A stretch of 61,043 bases of DNA from Formivibrio citricus (GTDB lineage Bacteria; Pseudomonadota; Gammaproteobacteria; Burkholderiales; Chitinibacteraceae). The notes under the pieces are model-generated. The model searched no databases, was not told where the DNA came from, and saw only the letters and a list, made by a program, of their open reading frames with translations. The position numbers and the translations under genes were made by a program. How positions within the stretch are numbered: position 1 is the stretch's first letter; every line of letters begins with the position of its first letter. Below are positions 1 through 8,861 of this stretch, in pieces. The stretch is taken from assembly GCF_900115065.1 (NCBI RefSeq), contig NZ_FOVE01000020.1, forward strand, positions 1 through 61,043, in the 5' to 3' direction.

Positions 1-1
1 C

Positions 2-493
2 GTGCTGATGGGCCGCTACAAGAACCTGACCGCAGAATCCAAGAACCTGCTCGTCGGCAACTACGGCAAGACCCCGGTTGCCCCGGATCCCGAACTGGTC
101 CAGATGGCCCTCAAGAGCCTCAACATGGAACACCCGGTCACCGAGCGTCCGGCCGACCTGATCCCGAACGAACTGCCGCAGATCGAAGAAGAACTCAAGC
201 GCAAGCTTGGCGCCGACTCCGTCGACATCGACGACGTGCTGACCTACGCCATGTTCCCGCAGATCGCACTCAAGTTCTTCGAAACCCGCGCCAACGGCCC
301 GGTCAGCTTCGATGCCCAGACCCCGGCCGCTGCAGCTCCGGCAGCAGCCAAGAAGGCCAGCACCCCGGAAAACTACGTTCTCAACATCAACAGCAAAGAC
401 TTCAAGGTGGCTGTTGGCGATAGCGTGGTGATGGTTGACGGCAAGGAGTGCAAGGTAGCTGTTTGCGAAGAAATGCTTGTAATGGCTGTATAA
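2..493 (+). CDS. PycB/OadA-type carboxyltransferase subunit, C-terminal part (5' end outside window)
   Basis: The reading frame is open to the left edge, so this is the last 163 residues of a larger protein. Segments such as GNYGKTP, RPADLIP and VLTYAMFPQIALKFFE match the conserved C-terminal domain of pyruvate carboxylase subunit B, oxaloacetate decarboxylase alpha and related biotin-dependent carboxyltransferases. These move a carboxyl group between biotin and a 2-oxoacid or acyl-CoA. An Ala/Pro-rich linker (about residues 108-122) follows, as it does before a biotinyl domain. However, the protein stops about 40 residues later, and no biotin-acceptor Met-Lys-Met motif is present. A biotin carrier would therefore have to come from another polypeptide. 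The substrate cannot be assigned. Confidence 0.75.
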   Translation: MLMGRYKNLTAESKNLLVGNYGKTPVAPDPELVQMALKSLNMEHPVTERPADLIPNELPQIEEELKRKLGADSVDIDDVLTYAMFPQIALKFFETRANGPVSFDAQTPAAAAPAAAKKASTPENYVLNINSKDFKVAVGDSVVMVDGKECKVAVCEEMLVMAV

Positions 494-729
494 CCTGTTG
501 CAGGTCAGGTTAATAGGAATACAAACGACGAGTCTACGAATGTATGCGTAAATGCATGATTGTTGTTTTTTAAACTAATAAATAAAGTTTTACAAAAAAG
601 TTGTATATAAATTGGCGTAATTGCCGCAAAAGATACATTGCAGGGTTTGCACTAAACAAGCGGAGCGGATAATTATTTATTCCGTTTCCTCTACAGGTTG
701 TACCACTTGATAATGAGGAGTTAGCACCC

Positions 730-1860
730 ATGAAGAAAGTAATTGCCCTGGCAGTAGCCTCTGCATTTGTTGCTCCGGCAGCAATGGCCGAAGTCGTTGT
801 ATATGGGGTGGCCGCTCCGGCCATTGAGTATTCCAAGATTACCGACGCAACAAATTCTACAACTTATCCAGATTTGACGAGGGTACGCTTGGTTGACAGC
901 CTGTCCCGCATTGGCTTCAAGGGGACCGACAAGCTTGATAATGGCCTGAAACTGCTCTGGCAAGTTGAAAACCGCGTTTATATCGGTACGGGTGATCAAA
1001 GCCGCGGATTCAATACGCGTGATACGTTTGTGGGTATCGAAGGCAACTTCGGCCGTGTCGTGGTCGGCTCTGCAATGTTCGATCTGCCGTTCCAGGCTCG
1101 TTTCGATTACTTGCAAGGCTTGATCAACTACAACGAAATCATCAATGGCGTGCAGGGTGTGACCAACCAAAGCCAGGCGCGCCTGAGTAATGTGGCTCAG
1201 TATACCTCGCCCGTGTTCCTCGGCGGCGCGCGTGTCAAGGCTCTGTATGATTTCGGCGCGAAGACTTCCACTGCCAATTATCAAGGCTTTCAGGTCGCAG
1301 CCAACTACAAGTACAACATGCTGAACGTGGGCGCGACCTACAAGCAAAACAACGATACCAGCACGTTTGGTCAGCAAACTGGCGCTCTGGTTGATAGCAC
1401 GGTCACCCCGGTTGCCGAAGCTTTCCTGAAAAACTACCTCGTCGGTGCCACGCTGACCCCGATTGACGGCCTCAATGTTTCTGTATCGTGGGATCGCAAG
1501 AAGACCAAGGCCAGTGCTGCCGCAGCTGAGATTCGCCAGGATGCTTGGGCCATCGGTGCCAACTATGTCACAGGCAAACATGGCGTGGGCTTGCATTATG
1601 GCAAGGTAGGCGAGAGCAAAAACATGAGTACAGGTAATACGAATCCGGATACCGGCGCCTATTTTGTTGCAGGCCAATACAAGTATGCGTTGAGCAAGCA
1701 GACTTATATGCACGCTTCGGTCGGGCTCGTTAAAAACGATAAGCTTGCCTCGTACAGCATGGGAACAACCTATGTTACCGGTCTCGGCACATCCTATCCG
1801 GCTGCTGCCACTGGTTTGAAAGTTACTACCATCGCTACCGGCGTAACAACCAGCTTCTAA
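730..1860 (+). CDS. Gram-negative porin (Neisseria/Bordetella general porin family)
   Basis: This 376-residue outer-membrane protein begins with a clear signal peptide (MKKVIALAVASAF..., cleavage expected after AMA near residue 20). The mature part starts EVVVYG, ends in a C-terminal Phe and is rich in alternating beta-strand segments. It contains the IGFKGTDKL and loop-3-like FVGIEG features of trimeric betaproteobacterial porins, which passively pass small hydrophilic solutes. A good ribosome-binding site (GAGGAG) lies about 9 bases before the ATG. The 236-bp upstream region is AT-rich and probably carries its promoter. A strong terminator follows, so it is likely monocistronic. Confidence 0.93.
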   Translation: MKKVIALAVASAFVAPAAMAEVVVYGVAAPAIEYSKITDATNSTTYPDLTRVRLVDSLSRIGFKGTDKLDNGLKLLWQVENRVYIGTGDQSRGFNTRDTFVGIEGNFGRVVVGSAMFDLPFQARFDYLQGLINYNEIINGVQGVTNQSQARLSNVAQYTSPVFLGGARVKALYDFGAKTSTANYQGFQVAANYKYNMLNVGATYKQNNDTSTFGQQTGALVDSTVTPVAEAFLKNYLVGATLTPIDGLNVSVSWDRKKTKASAAAAEIRQDAWAIGANYVTGKHGVGLHYGKVGESKNMSTGNTNPDTGAYFVAGQYKYALSKQTYMHASVGLVKNDKLASYSMGTTYVTGLGTSYPAAATGLKVTTIATGVTTSF

Positions 1861-1888
1861 TTGCGTTCCTCTCCTCAAGGGAGCTTTT

Positions 1889-1916
1889 AAGGGTGGGATT
1901 TCCCACCCTTTTTTTT
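1889..1916 (+). terminator. Rho-independent terminator of the porin gene
   Basis: A perfect 8-bp stem, GGGTGGGA / TCCCACCC, with a 2-base loop is followed by eight T residues, 30 bases after the porin stop codon. Confidence 0.9.
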
Positions 1917-1974
1917 AAATTTAGAGAGGATGTGAATCCGGGAAATGTGAGTTTGTTCCCGGTTCTGGGTGAGG

Positions 1975-3483
1975 TCACTGTTTCAATTTGAACGGAGCAA
2001 CCGATTCTTTGAGCCATGCGGCTTGCGCAGAAAGTTGGTCCGACATTGATGCCAGTTCTTCACTGGAAGCAGCGTTCTGCTGGATAACCGTTGTTAATTG
2101 TGCAACTGCGGAAGATACCTGTTCGGCACCGCAGGCCTGTTCGCGGCCTGAGCTAGATATTTTTTGTACAAGGACCGAGGTTTTTTGGATGTCCGGTACC
2201 ATCCGTTGCAGGCGATTTCCTGCTGTTTCCGCTACCGACACCGAATGTACCGACAGACTGGAAATCTCTCCGGCCGCCTTTTGACTGCGCTCGGCAAGTT
2301 TGCGTACTTCCGATGCGACAACTGCAAAACCTTTGCCGGCTTCGCCGGCTCTTGCCGCTTCGATTGCCGCATTGAGCGCTAACAGATTGGTCTGACGTGC
2401 GATCTCCTCGACAACGCTGATCTTGTCGGCGATTTCTTGCATTGCTGCGACTGTTTCGCTGACGGCTTCCCCGCCGTCTTTCGCATCTTCTGCTGCTTTG
2501 CGACTAATTGCTTCCGTTTGGCTGGCATTGTTGGCGTTTTGCTGAATGGAGTCAGCCATTTCTTTGGTAGTAGCCGATACTTCTTCCACGCTCGCAGCTT
2601 GCTGCATTGAACCTTGCGAGAGTGATTCTGCGGTCTGGGCTATCTGGCTGGAGCCGCAGGCCAACTGGCCGGCAGTTGAAACAATGCCGGAAAGCATCGC
2701 CGACATTTTTTGAGTGAACTGGTTTATTCCGGAGGCAAGCCTTCCTATCTCATCTGTCTTTTTCGCTTGATCAGGATTTATTTCGCGCGTGAAATTGCCA
2801 TTTGCCATATCGCCGAGAACATCTACGACTTCCACGATGGGTTTCGCAATACGGTCAGACACGATATAGGTCCAAACTGTAAACACAACAACCAGTGCAG
2901 CGCCGATAAAAAGCAGAACTATGGCGCGGTTCCAGAATAAAGTTTCGACGTCGTCCATGAAAAAGCCTGTGCCTATCAACCAGCCCCAAGGCTTGAATTC
3001 AACGATGCCGCTCAATTTTGGATAATTTTTATTTTTTTCCTTGTCTGGTTGGGGCGATGCTGACCAATATACAGCCTTGCCGGTTTTGCTTTGTTTGAGC
3101 GCGCTCTTGTATGCCTCAACCACGGTTCTGCCATCCGGCATTTTCCCGCCGTCATCGGCTTTGTTGATCCTGCTGGGGACGGGGTGAACCAGCATGACGT
3201 CATCCCAATTGCGAACAAAATAATAATGATGTTCGCCTTGTCGCTGCGCGCCAATCGCTTCTTTTGCTCGGGCTTGAGCTTCTTCACGAGTCAGTTTTCC
3301 ACTGACTTCCAAGCTGTAGTAGTGGTCCGCCATTGCTTCTACAAAATCCAGAAGCTGCACGATTTGTGCTCGACGTTCGTCCAGAATGTTTTGCCGCATG
3401 GAGTAAAGCCCGGCAAAAGCAATCACAAACAATCCAAGCAATGCTGTTAAGGCCATTCCCCAGATTTTTGTTCGGATCCGCAT
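1975..3483 (-). CDS. Methyl-accepting chemotaxis protein with single Cache sensor domain
   Basis: This 502-residue transmembrane chemoreceptor has TM1 at about 9-28, a periplasmic sCache_2-type sensor at about 32-180 ([24 protein letters not shown]), TM2 at about 187-207, a HAMP domain and a long cytoplasmic coiled coil. The hairpin tip [21 protein letters not shown], which contacts CheA/CheW, is intact. There is no C-terminal CheR-tethering pentapeptide. Members of this family sense small ligands such as short organic acids, but the ligand is not predictable here. It lies 50 bp downstream of a second, related receptor in the same orientation. Confidence 0.93.
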   Translation of the reverse strand: MRIRTKIWGMALTALLGLFVIAFAGLYSMRQNILDERRAQIVQLLDFVEAMADHYYSLEVSGKLTREEAQARAKEAIGAQRQGEHHYYFVRNWDDVMLVHPVPSRINKADDGGKMPDGRTVVEAYKSALKQSKTGKAVYWSASPQPDKEKNKNYPKLSGIVEFKPWGWLIGTGFFMDDVETLFWNRAIVLLFIGAALVVVFTVWTYIVSDRIAKPIVEVVDVLGDMANGNFTREINPDQAKKTDEIGRLASGINQFTQKMSAMLSGIVSTAGQLACGSSQIAQTAESLSQGSMQQAASVEEVSATTKEMADSIQQNANNASQTEAISRKAAEDAKDGGEAVSETVAAMQEIADKISVVEEIARQTNLLALNAAIEAARAGEAGKGFAVVASEVRKLAERSQKAAGEISSLSVHSVSVAETAGNRLQRMVPDIQKTSVLVQKISSSGREQACGAEQVSSAVAQLTTVIQQNAASSEELASMSDQLSAQAAWLKESVAPFKLKQ

Positions 3484-3533
3484 TGTTTCTACCCTCAGCC
3501 TGTGGCTTCACTCAATTCAGTCAGTCATGACTA

Positions 3534-5144
3534 TTACAATCTGAACTTTGCCGCCACCTGATTAAGCTCGCGCGCCAGTTCGTCGAGCTGGCGCACCTGA
3601 TCGTGCGCAGCCTGCACGGCAGCGTCGGATTCTTCGACCATCTGGGCGATGCGTTCGACGTTGCCGGCGATGCTGTTGCTGACCTGGCTTTGTTCCTGCG
3701 CGGCATTGGCGACTTCGCGGGTCTTTTCCAGGGTGGCGCGGGCGCCGTCGTTGATGTCGCGCAGGGCCTGGGCGGCCTTTTCAGCGAGTTCGACGCCGAG
3801 CGTGACCTGGTCGCGCACGCCTTCCATGCGGGCGGCTGCGACGTCGGTGTCGCTCTGGACGGCGCGGATGGTGCGGGTGATGTCTTGGGTGGCGCCGCCG
3901 GTGCGCTCAGCCAATTTGCGTACTTCGTCGGCGACGACGGCAAAGCCTCTTCCCTGTTCACCGGCGCGGGCGGCTTCGATGGCGGCGTTGAGCGCGAGCA
4001 GGTTGGTCTGGTCGGCGATTTCCTTGATGACGGCACTCATGCCGTCGATTTCGCGCGAGCGGTCGACCAAGCCACGAATGAGGTCGGAGGCGGCGCTGAT
4101 GTCGCTGGAGATGCGGCGGATTTCTTCGGCGGCATCCTTGGCAAGCTGTTCGCCGTGGGTGGCGAGTTCGGCGGCATGCCGGGAGTTGCTTTCGGTTTCC
4201 CGGGCGCTGGAGGAGATGTGGCTGATGCTGACGGTCATCTGTTCCACTGCAGCAGCCGTGGAGGCGGTGGCTTCGGAGGTCTGCTGGCTACCGCGGCTAA
4301 TCTGCTCCATTTCCTGGGTCATTTGTTCCGAGGAGGTGGCGAGCGTGGTGGAGGCCTGGTTGAAGCGGGCGACGATGTCGTGCAGCCCTTGCTGCATGAC
4401 GCGCATGGAGCCGAGCAGGCTGTCGGCCTTGCCGTGGGCGTCAATGCTGCGCGAGAGATCGCCGTTGGCGATGCCTTGGGCGATTTCGGCGGCGTATTGC
4501 GGTTCGCCGCCGAGCTGGCTGAGGATCTGACGGGTCATCCGTACGATGAGGACCGTGACCACGGCAAGGAGAAGAAGGTTGACGATAACCAGAATGCCAG
4601 CCTGCTTCCAGAATGCTTTTTCAATGTCGTCCACATAAAAGCCAATACCCAGCACCCATTTCCAGGGCTCAAACAGGGCAACACCGGTCAATTTCGGCTG
4701 TGGCTCGGTTTGGCCGGGTTTGGGAATCAAAGATTTGATGAATCCCAACTTGGCATTGGCAAGGGCATCTGCAATCGCCTGTACCGAAGTACGGCCATTT
4801 GGAAGTTTTACCCCCATGTCCAGCTTGCCAACAGTTTCCTTGTTGGGGTGGACCAAGCGGATATTGTCGGTAGTTCTGGCAAAGATGTAATCATCACCCC
4901 GTCGCAGGCCGTTCAAGGCTTCTTTAGCCTTGTTTTGCGCCTCATCTCGGGTCAGTTTCCCAGATAATTCCTGCTGGTGGTATTGCGCCGTCATTTGCAC
5001 GGCTAGTTCCAACAGCGTGCGGATTTGGGCTTCGCGTTCGTTGAGCAAAGTGCTGCGCAGAGAAAACAGTGCCACCCCGGAGAGTGTCAACAGGCCGAGT
5101 AATGTGGCCAAGATAATGATCGAGATGCGGGTTTTCAGTCTCAT
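3534..5144 (-). CDS. Methyl-accepting chemotaxis protein with single Cache sensor domain (second copy)
   Basis: The call starts at MRLKTRISI because GGAGA sits just upstream; a longer frame to 5207 has no ribosome-binding site. The 536-residue product has TM1 near the N-terminus, an sCache_2-type periplasmic domain ([17 protein letters not shown] ... [13 protein letters not shown]), TM2, HAMP, and a signalling domain with the tip [21 protein letters not shown]. Its sensor has the same architecture as the neighbouring receptor at 1975-3483, while the signalling halves differ more. This suggests an older duplication or paired acquisition. The two genes may be co-transcribed. Confidence 0.93.
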   Translation of the reverse strand: MRLKTRISIIILATLLGLLTLSGVALFSLRSTLLNEREAQIRTLLELAVQMTAQYHQQELSGKLTRDEAQNKAKEALNGLRRGDDYIFARTTDNIRLVHPNKETVGKLDMGVKLPNGRTSVQAIADALANAKLGFIKSLIPKPGQTEPQPKLTGVALFEPWKWVLGIGFYVDDIEKAFWKQAGILVIVNLLLLAVVTVLIVRMTRQILSQLGGEPQYAAEIAQGIANGDLSRSIDAHGKADSLLGSMRVMQQGLHDIVARFNQASTTLATSSEQMTQEMEQISRGSQQTSEATASTAAAVEQMTVSISHISSSARETESNSRHAAELATHGEQLAKDAAEEIRRISSDISAASDLIRGLVDRSREIDGMSAVIKEIADQTNLLALNAAIEAARAGEQGRGFAVVADEVRKLAERTGGATQDITRTIRAVQSDTDVAAARMEGVRDQVTLGVELAEKAAQALRDINDGARATLEKTREVANAAQEQSQVSNSIAGNVERIAQMVEESDAAVQAAHDQVRQLDELARELNQVAAKFRL

Positions 5145-5370
5145 CAGAGTCTCCGGTTTTTTGTATGTCAACAACAAGTGGAAATTGCAGGTGACCAATC
5201 TCGGCACCTGTAAAACTGAGCACTACAAAAATTCAACTGATGGGGCTTTGCCGACTTGAAAAATTCGCCAGTGGCTAGGCCTCATGATGAAAACCCGCGT
5301 ATGTCTCGTACATCTCTTTATGTCCCAACGAATAACCGGGAGGGGTACATGAAAGCTCCCGGTTTCCAAC

Positions 5371-6237
5371 TCAGTTGGTTGAGACGATGTTGGCGCCGCC
5401 AATAGCTTCTTGGACACGAGCGATCTGACGAGCCACCTGCTGCATCGGGGCAAGGGCTCGTGCTTTCAAGTCCTCATCGGTCGAGTGAATGGACGGTACG
5501 ACCACGCTGATGGCGCCGATAGCCCAACCGTCGGTGCCAATCACAGGAACTGCAAGTAGGCGCAGGTCTTTGGTGATTGAAGACTCTCCAACAAGGTAGC
5601 CGTCTTTCCGGATCGCGGCCAACATGGCATCCAACGTGGCCCGGTCTGGTGCTTGCACGGCCGGTGTTGGGTGGCGTGGTGCAGCAGCAAGTGCTCGCTC
5701 AAGTTGATTTTCTGGCAGGAAGGCGAGGATCGTTCGTCCAATTGAGGTGATCGGCGCATAGATCGTAGTACCAATGCGAATGTCGGCGCCGAGTCGAGTA
5801 AAGCCTGCACGTACCCGTTCAATATAAAGTACGTCTCCGCCTTCAAGGACTGCAAAGCTGGCTGCCTCGTTTACCTGATCGACCAGCGAATGCAGGAGTG
5901 GACGAACAAGCGCGCGAAGATCCGTGTGGGCGATAGCGTTGAAGCCGAGGTCAAGAACTTTAAGGGAAAGACGGAACCGGGTGCTGTCCGGAATGCGTAC
6001 AACATAACCGGCATTTACCAGAGTGTTGACCATCCGGAAAGTCGTGCCGGCATCCAGCCCGGCAGCGGAAGCTATTTCGCTCAACGTCATTTCTTCTGCG
6101 CCGCTGGAGAATGCCTCAAGAACTCGCAATCCCTTGGCTAGAGATTGAACCGAATTTTTCCCCTCTTTGGGGTCCAGCGGTTTCGTCGCTTGGGGTGTGA
6201 CTGGCGACATTCGTGGAGGTTTTCCGGGAAAAACCAT
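5371..6237 (-). CDS. IclR-family transcriptional regulator
   Basis: The 288-residue protein has an N-terminal winged helix (about residues 28-90: SLAKGLRVLEAF, MTLSEIASAAGLDAGTTFRMVNTL) and an IclR effector domain (about 100-280: GFTRLGADIRIGTTIYAPITSIGRTILAFL, VPVIGTDGWAIGAISV). The pattern resembles PcaR/PobR/CatR-type activators of aromatic catabolism. AAGGAAG lies about 10 bases before the chosen ATG. A perfect 16-bp palindrome sits 27 bp upstream. Downstream of the catabolic genes on the same strand, it is the obvious candidate regulator of the amidohydrolase/MFS pair (inference). Confidence 0.9.
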   Translation of the reverse strand: MVFPGKPPRMSPVTPQATKPLDPKEGKNSVQSLAKGLRVLEAFSSGAEEMTLSEIASAAGLDAGTTFRMVNTLVNAGYVVRIPDSTRFRLSLKVLDLGFNAIAHTDLRALVRPLLHSLVDQVNEAASFAVLEGGDVLYIERVRAGFTRLGADIRIGTTIYAPITSIGRTILAFLPENQLERALAAAPRHPTPAVQAPDRATLDAMLAAIRKDGYLVGESSITKDLRLLAVPVIGTDGWAIGAISVVVPSIHSTDEDLKARALAPMQQVARQIARVQEAIGGANIVSTN

Positions 6238-6263
6238 AGTCGAAATACTTCCTTTTTCGTAAT

Positions 6264-6279
6264 GCGAAAATATTTTCGC
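6264..6279. promoter_or_regulatory. Perfect 16-bp palindrome upstream of the IclR gene
   Basis: GCGAAAATATTTTCGC is its own reverse complement and lies 27-42 bp upstream of the IclR start codon. Placement and symmetry suit an autoregulatory operator for a dimeric regulator. No experiment or second copy in the window supports a specific protein. Confidence 0.5.
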
Positions 6280-6372
6280 GTTTGTTGGTGACCGTATAAC
6301 AAAAACATGACGGTGTCAATGTAGAGTGACTCGCCGCCGAAAATTGGCAAAATATGGCGGGTGCTCTGTCAA

Positions 6373-6411
6373 TAAAAAAACGCCGTCCACTTAATCCTAA
6401 GTGCACGGCAT
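6373..6411 (-). terminator. Terminator downstream of the amidohydrolase gene
   Basis: On the minus strand a 12-bp stem with one mismatch (GCCGTGCACTTA / TAAGTGGACGGC, 4-base loop) is followed by a run of seven T. It lies about 65 bp past the amidohydrolase stop and before the IclR promoter, so the two are separate transcripts. Confidence 0.8.
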
Positions 6412-6474
6412 CGATCTGGGCAATCCCTTCCGCTTTTTGTCCATGAAAACGGAAGAGAAAAGGTCAAGCGTGAC

Positions 6475-7512
6475 TCACGCTGGAGCAACCGGCCCATGAC
6501 GAGTGGTATCGCGGCGAATGATCGCCAGAATGTTTTCGCTGTCGATCCGGCGGCGAACCGGATCGGCCAAGCCAAGGTTATCCAGCGCTTTAATAGTCTC
6601 CCGTACAAGGTAGCTTCCGCCCTCCGCATCGAAAGGGAAGTCGCTTGCGAAAAGTACTTTCCCCTCTCCAAAATATTCAAGACCGCAACGAGTTGCCCCC
6701 TCGGCTCCGGACAGTGCGGTATCGGCGTAGAACATGCGGAAATAGTCCTCGACCGACCTGTTGAGTTTTCCTGGTAGCAGATTTGCATCTGCGGGAGGGG
6801 TGCGCGATCCCATTTCCAGTCCCCAGCCTTGCTCAATGCGACCAGCAAAGTAGGGGATCATGGCGCCCATGTGATGCGTGATGATCTTCAAATCGGGATG
6901 CCGGTCGAATAATCCGGAAAAGACCAATCGTGCCATGGCAACGCTGCTTTCATACGGCCACCCAAAGCACCACCATATCTCGTAGCGTGATTTTTCCTCC
7001 GTCGGATAGTCTGGAACGGGGCCGCGAACCGGGTGCAACCATATGGCGAGTCGTCGGCGCGCAATTTCGTCAAAAACGGGAATAAAACGAGCATGGTCCA
7101 GCGGTATGCCGCGGATATGGCTGGGAAGCTGGACCCCGGCCGCTCCCATGGCATCGACACGCGCGATCTCATCTACGGCAGCTTCAATATTGTGCATGGG
7201 TAGGGCTGCCGCAAATCCGGGAAACCGATCGGGATGTCTGTCCACTAGTTCGGCAAGGCCGTCATTCATAAGACGCGTGAGGTCAATAGCCTGTGCTCCT
7301 TCGACAAGCTCTTCAATTGGTGGCATCGACGGTGTTAACAATTGCTTGTATCCCTCGAAGCCATCCATCAGTCGGAAACGATGATCAAGATCATAAAGCG
7401 ATTTCAATTCCAACCAGCGACGTAGCGGCCCGGTTGCTGAGGCCATGGTTTGCAGACGGGCGAAAAAGGCGGGAGGGAAAATATGAGTCCAGGCATCTAT
7501 GCGTTCAGACAT
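6475..7512 (-). CDS. Amidohydrolase-2 family metal-dependent decarboxylase/hydrolase
   Basis: The start is set at MSERIDAWTH because AAAGGAG lies just upstream; the longer frame to 7647 lacks one. The 345-residue TIM-barrel protein resembles the ACMSD/gamma-resorcylate decarboxylase branch. It has the N-terminal strand DAWTHIFPP, the LHPVRG strand, THHMGAMIP and the metal-ligand ASDFPFD. The usual first HxH motif is WTH, so the first His is replaced by Trp, while the later His and Asp ligands are present. This group decarboxylates or hydrates aromatic-acid breakdown products. The exact substrate is unknown. It follows an MFS transporter by 50 bp, so they are probably one operon. Confidence 0.85.
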   Translation of the reverse strand: MSERIDAWTHIFPPAFFARLQTMASATGPLRRWLELKSLYDLDHRFRLMDGFEGYKQLLTPSMPPIEELVEGAQAIDLTRLMNDGLAELVDRHPDRFPGFAAALPMHNIEAAVDEIARVDAMGAAGVQLPSHIRGIPLDHARFIPVFDEIARRRLAIWLHPVRGPVPDYPTEEKSRYEIWWCFGWPYESSVAMARLVFSGLFDRHPDLKIITHHMGAMIPYFAGRIEQGWGLEMGSRTPPADANLLPGKLNRSVEDYFRMFYADTALSGAEGATRCGLEYFGEGKVLFASDFPFDAEGGSYLVRETIKALDNLGLADPVRRRIDSENILAIIRRDTTRHGPVAPA

Positions 7513-7534
7513 ATGATTTGCTCCTTTAGCTGGC

Positions 7535-7552
7535 ATCAACGTTATCGTTGAT
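7535..7552. promoter_or_regulatory. Inverted repeat between MFS and amidohydrolase genes
   Basis: ATCAACG and CGTTGAT flank a 4-base spacer, an exact 7-bp inverted repeat in the 50-bp gap between the two genes. It could be an RNA hairpin tuning relative expression or a protein site; the sequence alone does not decide. Confidence 0.35.
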
Positions 7553-7562
7553 ACATGTTTCT

Positions 7563-8774
7563 TTAAGCTTGGTTCTTGCCGTCTTGATTTCCCTTCAGAT
7601 CCGGTAGCCACAGGGCAAGAATCCCGGCAAGAGGTAGCCAAGCACACATTTTGTAAACGAACTCGATACCCGCATAGTCAGCCAACCGTCCGAGACTTGC
7701 AGCTCCGAGTCCACCCACACCAAATGCAAAACCGAAAAAAAGCCCGGACACCATCCCGACCTTGTCCGGCATGAGCTCCTGTGCATAGACCAAAATCGCT
7801 GAAAAGGCCGAAGCCAAAATGAAGCCGATTGGCACAACAAGCAACCCGGACCAGAACAGGTTGGCATATGGCAAAGCGAGCGTGAACGGTACAACGCCAA
7901 GAATCGAAAACAGGATCACGCGTTTGCGCCCGATGCGATCACCGATCGGCCCGCCAAGTACCGTGCCGGCTGCTACAGCGGCAAGAAATACGAACAAATG
8001 CAGCTGTGCAACCTGCATGCTGGTACCGAAATGATGAATCAGATAGAAGGTAAAATAACTCGTGAGGCTGGCCAGATAGAGATGCTTGGAGGCGACGAGC
8101 AGCATCAGCAGGCAGACAAGCCCAATCACCTTGCAATGAGAAAAAGGCGGCTTGGCAAGTATATGACGTACGTCGTTACGGTGTGCATGGGCATACCAAT
8201 CACCAATACGCCACAGTATCAACATGGCAAGAAGCGCCATTGGAGCGAACCAGCCAAGGCTGCCTTGACCAAACGGCAATATGATCAGCGCTGCGAGCAG
8301 TGGCCCAGTGGCCGTGCCGGCGTTGCCGCCGACCTGAAAAACCGATTGTGCAAGTCCATGCCGGCCGCCTGAAGCCATGCGAGCCACACGTGAAGATTCC
8401 GGGTGAAAAATCGACGAACCAGCTCCGACCAATGTCGCCGCGATCAGGATCAAGCCAAAGCTCTGGGCTTGAGCCAGCAGCAATAATCCGCAGAATGTCA
8501 GTCCCATGCCGACAACCAGCGAATATGGCAGCGGTCTGCGGTCAATGTAGAGCCCGACCATCGGTTGCAACAACGAGGCTGTGCACTGGTAAGCAAGCGT
8601 AATCAGCCCGATCTGTGCAAAACTCAACTGGTAATTGTTTTTCAGTAGCGGATAGATCGCGACAATCAACGATTGCAGCATGTCGTTCATGAAATGCGAA
8701 AAACTGATGGCGCCCAAAACCCGGACATGCGGGCGACTAGCGCGGGGGATGGCAACTGTATTCATGTCGGTCAA
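7563..8774 (-). CDS. MFS transporter, fosmidomycin-resistance (Fsr)-like
   Basis: This 403-residue hydrophobic protein is expected to have twelve membrane helices. The Fsr-like stretches SFSHFMNDMLQSLIVAIYPLLK, SIFHPESSRVARMASGGRHG and QVGGNAGTATGPLL are characteristic of this MFS branch, whose best-known member exports fosmidomycin. Next to an amidohydrolase, an AraC regulator and an OprD porin, it may instead move the catabolic substrate or a related toxic compound (inference). A second ATG three codons in (8765) is a possible alternative start. It is divergent from the AraC gene across 87 bp. Confidence 0.88.
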   Translation of the reverse strand: MTDMNTVAIPRASRPHVRVLGAISFSHFMNDMLQSLIVAIYPLLKNNYQLSFAQIGLITLAYQCTASLLQPMVGLYIDRRPLPYSLVVGMGLTFCGLLLLAQAQSFGLILIAATLVGAGSSIFHPESSRVARMASGGRHGLAQSVFQVGGNAGTATGPLLAALIILPFGQGSLGWFAPMALLAMLILWRIGDWYAHAHRNDVRHILAKPPFSHCKVIGLVCLLMLLVASKHLYLASLTSYFTFYLIHHFGTSMQVAQLHLFVFLAAVAAGTVLGGPIGDRIGRKRVILFSILGVVPFTLALPYANLFWSGLLVVPIGFILASAFSAILVYAQELMPDKVGMVSGLFFGFAFGVGGLGAASLGRLADYAGIEFVYKMCAWLPLAGILALWLPDLKGNQDGKNQA

Positions 8775-8861
8775 TCCTGAAGCCGGATGGACAAACTATA
8801 TCGTGCTGATTTGTGACCGTCCTGCGATAATGGGGCGGCATGCTTTGCAAAAGAGGCGGAA

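Noticed and set aside
721-1878. Long reading frame antisense to the porin
   Set aside because: It mirrors the porin codons on the other strand, has no ribosome-binding site and a Cys/Arg-rich product with no domain.
3603-4967. 454-codon frame antisense to the second chemoreceptor
   Set aside because: Gly/Ala/Asp-rich shadow of a GC-rich gene; the chemoreceptor on the other strand has clear domains.
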